A stretch of DNA of 64,000 nt, from contig CM049315.1 of assembly GCA_026874595.1 (NCBI GenBank), positions 10,912,664-10,976,663 on the forward strand. Direction: 5' to 3'. The notes under the pieces are model-generated. The model had not been told where the DNA came from and ran no database searches. It saw only the letters and a list, made by a program, of their open reading frames with translations. This stretch comes from Sipunculus nudus. Taxonomy: Eukaryota > Annelida > Sipuncula > Golfingiida > Sipunculidae. Position numbers and translations under genes: made by a program. Shown here piece after piece: positions 1 through 14,825 of this stretch. How positions within the stretch are numbered: position 1 is the first letter of the stretch; every line of letters starts with the position of its first letter.

Positions 1-3000
1 GACTGAGAACATCTGTTCTCTTGACGCATACACCATGTGTCAGCTAACATTCATAAGTAAAAAGTAGTTCGGCCAAGGCCAGGCTCCGGGGAATGTTTGT
101 GCACCAGGGCCTCGCCGAATCTGTAATTCTAAGAACACAGTGTCGGAAGAACTGAAGCATCAACAAGTCATAGTGATGGTAACATGTTGTTAGAATCCGA
201 TGCTCAAGATTCTGTGCCTGACAGACAAAACAGATCAGCTCAGATGGTTCACATGGATGTGGTTTTATATCGTGTCAATCTGTAAAACCAGGAGTGGCTT
301 TTTGAGTTTGCCTTAATTCACTATAAATATGAAGGAGTTTGTTACACCAAAATGTGTGAATAAATGCCCAGTCAATATATATATATATGTTAAGACAGTA
401 TAAAAACAACTATATGATTTCTTAAACGCCATTGTTACCCGTCCCATATACGTTTCAGGTAACTGATAACTGCAGGTTTGAAGTTATTATACAATAAACT
501 ACACGTATTAAATTATTTACTGAGTGGGGGGGAGATGCCATGGGAAGGGGGGGGGGGGGGAGCGCTTGTATTTTGAAGCGCGTACATCATGGACAGGCGG
601 AGGGAACGGGCATTGTCCCCAGGCATTTTGTAAGGTTAACTGCATGAGTGCGCGTCAGTAAACATGTCCAGTGAGGTGACTTCAAGTCTATCTGTAAGTA
701 GAACGTTCATGAAAACCCGGATCAGTGAGCACCCTGGACCGGATACTTCAAAGTCGTCTGCTCAGAGAGAAGCAGGATGTGATAGTACCGGTGGGGAAAG
801 TCACTCGAGTTTAAGAACAACAGAGGACAATGTGCAAGAGACAACGTAGTAGTACCCCTAACACTCCATCCATTCATTGGTAATATCTTGTGGTATGGCC
901 AAGCCACATTTGGTCTTATTTCTACTATAAGAACCCTGATAATGCTATCATGGTTTCTTACGGCCGCACGTTTGCCTCTCTGACATATAAGAGACTACCT
1001 TTATGACAAATAAGGCTCAGTGGTATAATTGGAAAACATAATGAGTCATGTTTCAACGACCAAGGTTCATGCTTGACCCAGCTCAGTTTTGTATGTACCA
1101 AAGTATACCATAAACACAATGTTTATTCTGTATATAACATCGTATTGAGCTAATTGATTCATAATTAAAGTCACGATAATGAACCCTTTCATATTATCTG
1201 CGTTGGGGCAGGTCCGTGCAATTCGGTCGTACTCGAAAGGAGAGGGCTTTCTATATGGGCCTAGTTCTCCTGCTGGCGTAGTTTCTTTTAGTTAGGGAAG
1301 CGATAGACCCTTTGCGAAATTTCCCAAATAATATCATATTTATTATGCAGGGTTAATAAAAAGATATGGAAAATGGTCCCCTTAGGACATACTCGTACAC
1401 TTAAAGGGCAAAAGCGGGCTTTTCCGAGGCTTGTTCACGGAAGAGCAGCGTGACACCGATTTGATGTAACCTTCCATATTCAGATATGTTCGTTTGCTGT
1501 TATTTCTACATGAATCCCTAAGGTCACGCCCAGTGGCGACTTTCAGGCATATTCGCATTTAAAGGCCGATAGTCACATGGAAATAACGCAGCTACCATAT
1601 CATGTGAGCGTTCTGATCAGAATGATACGTGTAAATGTTACCACACACACAGTCAAACACGCGGCCCCCCTCGTGCACACATGAGAATAAAGTTCCAGTT
1701 AACCATGTGGCAAAAGTTGATATCTTATTGAAAACCTGTCTGGTTTTCATATATTATATAAATCCCTGTTTCTGGGGACTGGCTCAATTACTTGTGAATT
1801 GAAACAAAATGTCTGTTTTACCATTCTCTTATTGCTATAACTTTTTTTGAATCTGTAATATTCAACTTAATACAATTCATTGTAATCAAGCTCCCTTCTC
1901 GTTCTAACCATACCCCCCCCCCCCAACACACACACACATGCACACACGTACACAGGTACTGTCACGTATAGACAGGCCATGAGCAGGGCTCACCAAACTA
2001 AACATTAAATATAAGGTTATATTTTTTTAAAGGGAGTGTAACTGAAGGATTGTTCCTTGATTCGAACCCCTGTCTGGTTCCATACAAATCCAACGTTCCA
2101 ACCACCATTAAAGCTAGCTTCATGACGATACAGGTATATATGCCCGCCGTTATATATGCCCTCCCCTTACTAAATGCATCCACAAGCATATTTGCGTGAT
2201 GAGTCTTGTGTACGGTTATTTGGAACTCAAAATGTTCATCCACGTTCACGTAGCAGGTCTGGGCCAGCTTGTTTCAGTGAAGGATGAACGCCTGAACGTA
2301 CAGTAACGTTAGTGTTACCCAACCCGCATATCTTTCTATGAGTATCCCACACGTATATGATGTATGTGAATGACCAGCCTGCTATCCCGGGCGCTGACGT
2401 GCTCAGAACTGAATGCTACATTAGTCAAAGTACTTGTATCAATGTCTAACACCTGTGATGCTTCTGTATATACATACTGAACATCATGAATGCTTATATA
2501 CGCTAGTTATATATACTTCCATATACACCTGTGTTATAATGTAAGAAAGTGTCATAAAGTTGTTTAATTTTTAAAAACAAATTTAGAGATGAGTATTATC
2601 CCATATCCAGAGTATATAGGGATTTAGAAGGAATCCATCGTGTCTTGGTTTGGGATTAAGAACAAGAATTTCTGTAAAATGACTTTCTTATAATCTGCTT
2701 AAAACCGATTTGTGACTCGCCACAGCACTTCATGAAGAGTGGATGACTGCATGTTTTTTTTTTTTCATTTAAATATATACTGATCTGTACGTCCGTGTGC
2801 CTCTGTTAAGTTTACTTCTCTGTTCATGTGAGCAAATTATCATCCATCGATGATTTGAAAATATTTTTTAATTATATAAATTAAAAATAAAACTACTCAA
2901 TACAATGGGCTGGCAGGCAAATAACTAAAATTTTGACATGTCTCATCAGGATTTCCTCTGGATATTTTAAACCTTGAAAATCATATTGGAATAAACCACA

Positions 3001-5607
3001 CAAGTAGACTCACTCCAACTAGATGCAATGGTGAAAAATTTCAGCATGTCTGCATGAGTTGATGTGAACGCTGACTTGGTGAGGCAAATAAGTAAACGTT
3101 TATATATATATTATTATTTATACCCATGCACAGACCTGACCTGCCAGATCCTATGTATGGCTTTGTATGTAGCGCAGATGAAGCTGCAGGTGTCTTCATT
3201 GAGAGACGGTTCTGTGAACATTGACTATATGTATATAATGTAATCTGTGACCTCTTTGAGTCGAATCTATACAAACCTTGTGGATGAGACATATCAGAAC
3301 ACTAAAGAACCACCATGTATAAATGTAAAGCGCGGAGAAAGTGAAACTTTGCATTTTGAAATATATTGATAAAAAATGAAATGAATGTTCGGTGGAAATC
3401 GAACCTCTGAATTAACTTAAATGCCATTGTTCTGTTGACAAGGGAATACCTTTGGAATATTCTATTAGGCTACGGAATCGGGACCAAAGCCCACCTGAAA
3501 GATATTAGCAATGTAGTCTAATTATTCAATGTTATTACTGGTATTAGCCAATGTACACTTTTATTCCGGTATATTGCAGATACAGACTTTTCCTTTGTTT
3601 ATTCCAATGTTGTTCTGCAAGACTGTTGTTACATTTTACCCATAATTTTGCAAGTTGAATGTGCGTGAAATTAACTGGAGGAGGGGAAATCCCCTTTGGA
3701 CTAATCTTCCCGAACGGGAAAATTCCATATCCCAATCTTTTACTTTTTTGGATGTTTCCGGAGCGTATCCCATGGAGATAATGGGAGTGGGGGTGTGGTA
3801 AATATATCCGGCGCCGTGTTCATTTGAAAGATGTGAACAAACCTAATATTTCTTTATAAAGAGAATGAGAAAGAAATGAATTGCTTACATGCTAAGCTTT
3901 GAGAAATAGCACGTAAGAGACACTGCAGGAAGTCTGTTTGACGTCGCACCATGCAGGGACGCTTGAGTTGCTAGTCCCTATATACCCCTTCCCTACAGAC
4001 GTGATTCACGTCTGAGCTGTAATATCTGGTTCACGCTCCCTGTTTCTCGTAATAAAGGGAAGTGGAAACAGAAGTTATAAATAGACCGCCACGCAGGCTC
4101 GGTCTGTTAATCTGAGCGGGCCGCTTTATGACAGATATTATCATAGTATTATATGATTCATCCGACGTGTATGATTAAATTCGTCATCACCACAGTCACA
4201 ATAATCTAATGTATACGTTACAGTACATCGATATTACTGAGGTTGTATATGGCCATAATATTGGACGCATAGGCTCGGCAGTTTATAAAATCTTAGCATT
4301 TATTTCGTTTTTCATGATACAATAGTATAATCATCCTCAAAAGTATTTTGGAGAGTTTGCCTGAAATATGTATTTTCCCCCATGAACATGCGATATGACC
4401 AAACAGCGCAGCTGGTTATTGTCAGGATACGCCGCTGAATGGTCCGAAACGTAGTGACTGCGCGGACATCCTGACAAGCGGAGTCTTTTCATCAGACTCT
4501 CAGAGGCTCGTCATTTCCTTCCCCTAACGTAGTGCGTCGGGGGGCTTTTAATGACGTCACATGTTCTGGCCCCAATTAGCCCTGAAAGCAGTGGACTCGC
4601 AACTCTTACACCCACAGGGTTTACTGCTGATCATACATAAACTGCTAGGTACCTATTTATAGTAACCAAAGTAGTTTAAATATAGAAGTATACTTTTTTC
4701 AAATATCTATTTATAGATTTCCGACTCGGATCTTTTACTAAAGACGGATATCACAAGGAACCGCCTTTTATTGTATACACCCACATTTTCTTGAGCTGAT
4801 TGGAAACAGATTCCAGTTATAAACAAATTAACAACTGTAGAGGTTAGCGAATCTGTTTATGCATGGGATGTAGGCGGAAGTGAAACTGTGAAAAAGATTT
4901 CAAAATAACTTAATGATAAGAATATGACATTAATCATATTTTTATCCGATGACGCTTTCGATTTAACATTCCCTGTACTTTTATTTCATTTGTTAAAAAT
5001 ACTTTGTTTTCTGTACACTTATATAACATATCATTAACATAGAAGACTTTATTCAGCAGTGACTTTATTTACTTCAAGTATATACATTCGTTACAGGTCT
5101 ATCACCTTTCATTGGTGAAAGATTTCTGGTCTAATATGTCAATGTTATAATTTTAAAAAAATCATACGATATTGGTCCCTATCTTTTTCTTTAATTTGAT
5201 TTTTTATAATACAGTATTATAACATAAACTAACTTTATAATAATTCTTGAGTCAATTAAAAGAGACAATCCAGGACTATGATTTCGACTGGAAGTATTAT
5301 TTGCATGTCTGAAACTCTACAATTATTTACAAATTAATTATTCGATATAGGAATCGATGTTGATTGACAGTTACCGATGTTCATAGTGATTTTCTAAGTC
5401 TGAGACACAGAGACATCCTATAGTCTGAATGTTTTGTGGTAAAATTGTATTTTAGAATTGTAGATTGCTTGAAGATAAATTGAGTGATCATGCCCCAGTT
5501 AACACTGTATTACAATTATAAATAATGTTTTGATAAATCAGGCGCTTCTCACATTAAAATATGTATATACTATGGAAGAAATTAGTATTATCAGAATGCA
5601 AGCAATT
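1..5607. other. Non-coding stretch with simple repeats
   Basis: I see no supported gene here. The open frames are short, lack splice context and do not resemble a known family. It holds a 16-base G run near 543-560, a C run followed by (CA)n near 1912-1940, a T run near 2754-2765, short AT tracts, a TGACGTCA palindrome near 4551 and an inverted repeat at 4419-4476. A TATAAATA string near 4076 has no credible exon downstream. Confidence 0.5.
4419..4476. repeat. 58-bp inverted repeat with 10-bp arms
   Basis: TTGTCAGGAT at the left is matched by ATCCTGACAA at the right, with a 38-bp GC-richer loop between them. It could fold as a hairpin or be a very short palindromic mobile-element remnant. 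I see no target duplication. Confidence 0.5.
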
Positions 5608-6091
5608 TAAAGGGGCCAAGTCACCTATATAGCATGTTGAGTTAACATTAAAATAGCTTTTTTCCTTTAAAATAAATCTGTACCTGCCAAAATATTGCCC
5701 TAAAACCGTTTGCTTTCTCCTGTAAACAAATGTTAATACAATGGACCGGGCGCGATGAAAGTTGTCAACATAAACACAGGGCGTGAGGCCGTGTGCATCG
5801 TTGAGCCAAAACACGTATCAATCAGGAGATGCCCGGTCTGACTTAGCCCAAAAAATATAATACATGTTTCTGCTGGCTGAAACACAGCGAGTTTCCCCTC
5901 TAAATCGGACCTCTGATCACTCGGCCTTGTTATGGTAAACAGACTGTATTTACCAACAGAGCCATAACATGAGACACAACAGAGCCATAACATGGTGTTA
6001 AACAGCCGTATGCGAGGAAACGAGACCGTGTGCTGGGATGGCATTGCTGGGAAACATTTGTATAAAGCAAAACTGAACTGATAGTGTGAAA
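5608..6091 (-). repeat. Interspersed repeat family A, copy 1
   Basis: Read on the minus strand, this ~480-bp segment aligns almost end to end with the plus-strand segment at 17508-17947. Shared blocks include the hydrophobic frame around SHYQFSFALYK, the GGGCTAAGTCAG-type block and the terminal TTAAAGGGG. The copies differ by point changes and a ~50-bp insertion near 5745-5795. The 122-codon open frame here is a by-product of the repeat: it has no conserved start and is not maintained in the other copy. One end reads TTAAAGGGGCC and the other copy begins TTAAAGGG, so a TTAA-targeting miniature DNA transposon is possible but not shown. Confidence 0.65.
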
Positions 6092-6349
6092 GAATAGCCA
6101 TATATAATACATATATATACTTTTACTATAAAGTGTTCAGTCGTGTCCACCGCTGTGTTCTAATAAAGCAAAGAGCAAAAAAGTTGATTGTATTTAAAAT
6201 GACAGTAACTGTTGTAATTTCGAAAGAGAACATTAAATGCTGCACGAAATGATCGGTGAAAGTGATGCATGCACGAAACTATATACATGTATAAGGTATA
6301 TACAGAAAAGATGAAATGAATCCTATATATTAAGACTCCCCAGGTAGGT

Positions 6350-8620
<2,271 letters not shown>

Positions 8621-8884
8621 AGGCTAAGGGTCATGGCCCATTGGCCACTTGATTATCAAACAAGACACGTCCACCTCATTTAAAAAACTCCCTATATATG
8701 TTTAGTGGTGTCTATTCACCAGCACCTATCCATAATATATATATCTCAAGAAAGACATTACTAGACAATTAATAAACCTATATATACCTATGCACGGTGT
8801 CATATTGATATATAAAATCCTATATGACTTAACATGTTGTTAAGTCTATTTTATTGACTTTTATAGGTGCCGGTGCATCGGAAT

Positions 8885-8941
8885 TTGATAACGCTATTTA
8901 AGGTACAGGCGCACCTGTTCTCAGGAAAGACTCGTTATCAA
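8885..8941. repeat. Inverted repeat with nested palindrome
   Basis: TTGATAACG at 8885-8893 is matched by CGTTATCAA at 8933-8941. The loop contains CAGGCGCACCTG, itself nearly palindromic. It could be a hairpin or a paired transcription-factor site; no gene is adjacent. Confidence 0.4.
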
Positions 8942-10606
8942 GAATCAAAGGACCGGTTGTACTAGAGATGGATCTACCTGTACCGCCCAGGACACTACAT
9001 GTTATATATAACCTTCATGTTAAGTTTTACAGATAAACAACCATGCTTATTTGTCGTTTATCACGGTCATTACGAGGGGGGAGATAATACATTTGTACAC
9101 TTCTTATTATATCAGTTGTCCACATTCGACTTTGTCCTTTTTGTGTGTGTGCATGTATGTGACATGTGACAGCTGTCAGTTATCATGGGCCCAATTTGCT
9201 GAGAAAATGCGAGGGAGACAACCCTGAGGGGGTACGGGCAGAAACCCCTCCGACAAAAGACACACTATGACACACTATGGGTACGTGTACATGCATATCC
9301 TAGTATAAGTGCTAAATGAGAAAGCTTTAAGTAGACGTATTATTACTGAGTAATCAATGTCGGTTATAATAGAGCATGGTGCACTTCTATTATGAGCACA
9401 CTTACAAACAAAAATAATTTTAACACTCGAACAAATTATATATCTAATAATGGTCATTTGTGAGGGGCAAAGACAATTTGCGATACTCGTTAAGGAAACA
9501 ATCTTTTCATTAGTAAGAAAACAGTGATACTGAAAATAATCAGCTTCAAAAACTGGAGGGCAGGCGGTGCATAATATCAGGGAACTCCTGACAATGGTAT
9601 GTGGAGACTTAGGGTGGTGATATATACGTGCTTGTGAAATTCTCTAGTGTCTTCCTGGTTTGAGAGAACGCGAGCTATCAGAGTACAAATAATTCTTGCT
9701 TGTATGGGCTCACATTTCAAGGCCAGGCACTGGAAGAAAACGTGTGGCAGTTAAACAGCAGACGATTAATAGTTCTCAGGGGCGCTTTGGTATCCGAGTT
9801 TTATCACGCTCTGTTCTGCCTGTATCGAGAGATAACAACGCTGTATGTGATCGGCTGTAGATGTGACGTAGTTCTTTACCCCACAGAACTTAACATTAAC
9901 CCCGCTAGCTTACTGTCAGAGTAATAAACCCGTGAGGAGGCCACACAGCGAGGAAGGCAAGCGAGCAAAAAAAAAAAGAAGAAGAAAAGCACATGTATTT
10001 TTATACGTTTCATCTAATAGGCTGCCCACAGATTAATTTCATTATTTTTTTTATCATATAGGTCCCCCATTTGCTTGTTTGGGTAGAAAAAAATTCGAAT
10101 CTGTCCCGTACTCTCGAGATATATCCTGTGTTATGTTTTATAGCATCTAAAACATATAACCTCCAACATGCGTATTGCGTTTTATATCTTTGGCATATTT
10201 ACACGTCAGGGACTCCGACAGGGTTTTACGGGACGGGTTTTCGGAGGCCGAGTTGACGGGGCCGTATACAGTTTCTGCCAGATGGCGCTGCGATTGAACC
10301 TTCGTGAAACAATGTCAAATTATCAAGGATTAAAAATTACCCCTTAGGACACATATGGAAATCTTCCAGAGACCTCATGACTAAGAGGAGTTTCGTGAAA
10401 ACCGTCGAGTGCAACCTACGTCAAATATAATCTAGATTTTAATATTATCTGGCATTTTAAAGTAGGTACATGTTTTTTTTTTGTTCCAAATATAGTGAAC
10501 ATTTTAATAAAAATCCTTTATGTTGTGTATGTACTCGTGTTTTTTGGTTATATATAACAATTATATAGGCATGATATTATTTTATATGTACAATATATAC
10601 ATATAC

Positions 10607-10639
<33 letters not shown>

Positions 10640-11509
10640 TATATTCATGCAAGTATAAATGACTGCTTGTTATTGAGTAGATGTGAGACCATACCACCCA
10701 TTATTCTGACGTCACATAGACTTAGCACTCAGGTAAGAACATTATTACGGGTACAGAGAGGTTATACAGAGAGGGATTCACAAGTATAGTCAATGGAAGG
10801 GGCTCAAGAGACGGAAGTCATTGAAAGTCCTCCATACACATAGTACGCCCACTGACAAACAGACAGTGTACTGTGTGACCTGGGTTTGTTTGACCGTCAG
10901 CTGACCTGGCCGCAGCCTGGTCACCGACTAATAGTGATTGTTTGGGCGAAGCTTGCCCACACAAATAGCAGTAAACAAGAAAACAATTGCTTACCTAAGT
11001 CCTGACGGGAGAGCCTGCAATTTCGCCGGTGTATTAAATAGTACGCTATATACACCTGCACCGGACTGTACTGGGTGACAGGGCGCAACCACACACGGGG
11101 CGGCCTGGTCCAGTAATTAAATGTAATATCCGGAAAATCGAACCCCAAAGAAACTGCAAGAATTTGTGTTTTCTTTATATTATAGGATCTGTTGAATAAT
11201 GAATAATGTGCAAGTTCCCGAAATAAGACTTCCAAATGGTATTTACAAAACAGCGTCCAAGATGGCCATCGAGCCCTAAAAAAGACATAAATCATTCATT
11301 TTGTGTAATTTTTTTATAGGAATGTCAGGCTTTTTAGGCTCAGGGATCCATAGGAACCAATGAAAACATCTCTATAGTAGTTATTTTTCTGGCAAATCCA
11401 AGATAGGATCCAAAATGGCCGCAGAGTCTCTAAAAGTGCCCATTGAATAATTATGTTTCATCACGGAGCTGTAATTTTGGTATCTACTAGCAGGGTTTCG
11501 GGGCATTCA
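8942..11509. other. Non-coding stretch
   Basis: No supported gene. It holds an AT microsatellite at about 10608-10634 and scattered A and T runs. The open frames at 9700-9924, 10520-10789 and 10921-11295 show no family resemblance and no exon-like splice boundaries. Confidence 0.45.
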
Positions 11510-11640
11510 GGGGCGGATCCAGGATATAGGAAAAAAAGGGGGTCCAACCGAGGAGGACTTATAACAAGGCCTAAAATAAGGTCCCCACACCGCAGAAATT
11601 GGTCTGAAACCCTAAAAAGTGACCCATGGGTAATGACGCT
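11510..11640 (+). mobile_element. hAT-type MITE end (CAGGGGCGGATCC family), truncated
   Basis: Starts with CAGGGGCGGATCCAGGATA and continues with a GGGGGTCCAACC block. This order is also seen in the fuller copy at 61461-61660. The CAGGGGCGGATCCAG-type terminus is typical of non-autonomous hAT elements in invertebrates. The other terminus is not found here. Confidence 0.45.
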
Positions 11641-11649
11641 CAGCTGACT

Positions 11650-13068
11650 AAGAAGACATTCACAAAAGGAATTTTATCATCTGAATGCCAAATTAGGTGG
11701 TATCCCCATTCAACTGGTGCTACAGAATGTGGAAACTGATAAAAAAATTCCATGATAAATATCTATGTAAATAATCATGAGGGTCAATGCATTAGTTGTT
11801 CAGATACTGGAGCTTTTGTATCAAATTATTTTTAATCTGGGGGTACTTCTGAGCCCTATAGCTCGGAGGAAATGCGTATCAGAGACCTAATTTCGGGTTT
11901 CCTTGGAGATTTTTAATGGACCTCCTGAGATGTCACGTTGGAAGATTCCAGTTCTAATGGTTACGATTTGTGCACTGTTAACAGACGACCACATCTTTAA
12001 AGGTCTCAAAAGTTAAGAAAAAAAATCGTAAAAAATGCAGCTGGTGCTACAGACTGTAGAAACTGATGAAACATTCCATGATAAATATCAATGCAAATAA
12101 TCATGAGGATCAATACATAAGTTGTTCAGATACTTGAGCTTTTGTATCAATTTTTTTTATTATTCTGGGGGGGTACTTCTGAGCCCTATACCTTGGAGGA
12201 TATGGGTAACAGAGACCTTATTTCAGATTTCCACGGAGGTTTCTTATGGACCTCCCTGGGTGTCTAGTAAGAAGATTGCAGGTCCAATGGTTACGATTTG
12301 TGCCTTGTTAACAGACGACCACATCTTCAAAGGTCTCAAAAACAGAGAACAAATTCGTTAAAATCGGAATAAATACAGGCGGCGCTACAGACTAAAGAAA
12401 CGTATGAAACACGACATGATCAATATCCATGCAAAGAATCATGAGGATCAATGCATTATAGTTGTTCAGACACTTGAGCTTTTGTATCAAATTTTCCATT
12501 ATTCTTGGGGGTACTTCGGAGCCCCATAGGTTGAAGAAAATGGGTAACAGAGACCTCATTTCAGGTTTCCAAGAAGACTTTCATTGGCCTCTCTGCATGT
12601 TAAAAAAGAAGATCTAGGTCCAGTCATTACAATTTGTGCCCTGTTACCAAAGGACCGCATCTTTTAAGGACTCAAAATAGAGAAAAAATTTATTTAAAAA
12701 TGCGGGTGGAGCCACCAGTCTGCAGAAACTGATGAAACACTCCATGATTAGGATCCATGCAAAGAATCATGAGGATCAATGCATTAGTTGTTCAGACACT
12801 TGAGCTTTTGTATCAAATTTTCCATTATTCTGGGGGGGGGGGGAGTACTTTGGAGCCTCATAGGTCGAAGAATATGGGTAAGAGAGACCTTATTTCAGGT
12901 TTCCAAGGAGATTTTTCATGGACCTCCCTGGATGTCAAGTAAGAAGATTCCAGGTACAGTGGTTACGATTTGTGCCTGGTTAACGGACAGACAGACAGAC
13001 AGACAGACGGACGACGGACAAAGATTGATCGCTATAGCTCAGATGCCGTTCAGTCAGCTGAGCTAAAC
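11650..13068. repeat. ~330-bp tandem repeat, four units
   Basis: The block GTTCAGACACTTGAGCTTTTG recurs near 11798, 12123, 12464 and 12789, at spacings of 325, 341 and 325 bp. Each unit carries an ATTATTCTGGGGG block, a GAGCCC(C/T)ATAG block and a GTTACGATTTGTGCC block. The last unit ends in CAGACAGACAGAC followed by GTCAGCTGAGCTAAA, the same terminus found at 28373-28387, 30590-30603 and 30942-30956. Related units occur at 30250-30956. The 60-92-codon open frames here are repeat-derived. Confidence 0.85.
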
Positions 13069-13195
13069 AAAAAAGTAGCGGCTGAACCCCCCCGATCCGC
13101 TATTTCCATTCAAGAAAATTAAAGCATTGCTAAGTAGTTATATGATTGTAAAATCAAACATGGCTACCCAAATGGCCACTTAGTCCCCGAAAATG

Positions 13196-13197
<2 letters not shown>

Positions 13198-13243
<46 letters not shown>
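13198..13243. repeat. (AT)n microsatellite
   Basis: About 23 AT dinucleotides. Confidence 0.95.
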
Positions 13244-13247
<4 letters not shown>

Positions 13248-14431
13248 GTTGTATATGCCACTCACAGACGCTGAAAAAGGTATATATGTGTGTTTGTGTA
13301 TATATATATTTATATACAAAGTCATCCCCCCCCCACCCTGGAAGAAAAATTGACGCCACTGTGTTCATAACTTGCAATTAAAACGTCTGCTCTTTCATAC
13401 TGACGACGTTCTTATATTGATGAATATAAGATTGCACATGTACTAGGATGTTCATTTTAAGATATTTTTTATTCAGAAAAGAATCATACGAATTCCCACT
13501 CCTTGCAATTAAGAGGTTAGTACTATTTGCTTCTGGTAAAACGTCTTTACTATTTACTGTAAAACCGAATGTACACTCACTAATTGTTAGTAATGTTGGG
13601 AATTTGGTGAACTATAACAGCTATAACTGTATAATTCACGTACCGAGCTGGACATGTATTTAATTGTGATTCCAGAATACATCTCTTAATACCTGTCTCG
13701 TTAACGATCTTGGTCAAGCCATGCATGAACCTTTTTGCTACAAACATTTCAACTGGTAACGAAGATTTTAAGTGTCTATATTTGATGAATTTCTCATTAA
13801 AAAATGCAAAGATAAAATAAAGACAATGTGTAGCCTAAAGTTGTTTGAGTTGTCTCCTTTATCAGTGATTTCAGACCTGCGGTCAAAGTCTCATGTGTAT
13901 AAGTGGTACATATGTGACTAAGTGCATTTACACATTTAACGCACAATCATACAAGCGCTCCACTTTTACGTGTTAAGTAGGTTGATGAATGAGACCGTTA
14001 CCGAAAACACCACGTGGTACAAGTAGGGTAAACTCTGACGTGCAGGTGGCCTCTATTAGTGTAACTGTAAACAGAAAATTTCAAGGACTGAAAATATTTT
14101 TATTGTTGGACCCGTTATTGTGAATTTTCTGTACATATTTGAAGACCTAGCAAAGACGATCCTTCCTGTCTTCTGACAAGGTTTGATCATTAGATACCTT
14201 GTCATGATTTTATTAAAACATCAAACCGAAAGGCTTCTGTCTATATGACGACCCTGATCCCTTGGCCATAAACGGCTTTATATAGTTTATGTAGAAGCCT
14301 CATTTGATGCTGACCTGTTCATTTTAAAAAAAGGTAGCCAGAATATACCCTAGTAACGCAGTGAGAAGACCTATAAAGGTATTGATGTGATTTTATAATT
14401 GAATTACATTTATAAGCGCATTCATTCATTC

Positions 14432-14483
<52 letters not shown>

Positions 14484-14794
14484 GATTCATCGTGTATGGT
14501 CTATGAAGGTTGGGTACCTAGTATCAGGGATAAGTATAGACAGACCTTTGTCTTGCGTGATGTATATGCTCCACTGGCGGGTGTGGAGGAGGGGGAATAC
14601 ATTACAATGATTACATACTCTGGGTTATCTCATATCTGGACATGGGCGCTTCATCATAGAGCCATCCGTCCGGTATCGCTCTGTGAAGTGATGTTTTGGG
14701 GCCGCGTACGTGATCCGGCTAGTTCTGTTGTTGTCTGCTCGTAAGATGTAAGAGGGGACAACTGTTATATCTAAGAGTTGTATATACATACGCG

Positions 14795-14825
<31 letters not shown>

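Noticed and set aside
664-849. 61-codon serine/threonine-rich open frame
   Set aside because: Starts and stops cleanly but shows no splice sites, family resemblance or neighbours; length is within chance.
4076-4083. TATAAATA as a core promoter
   Set aside because: No start codon with a credible exon follows on the plus strand.
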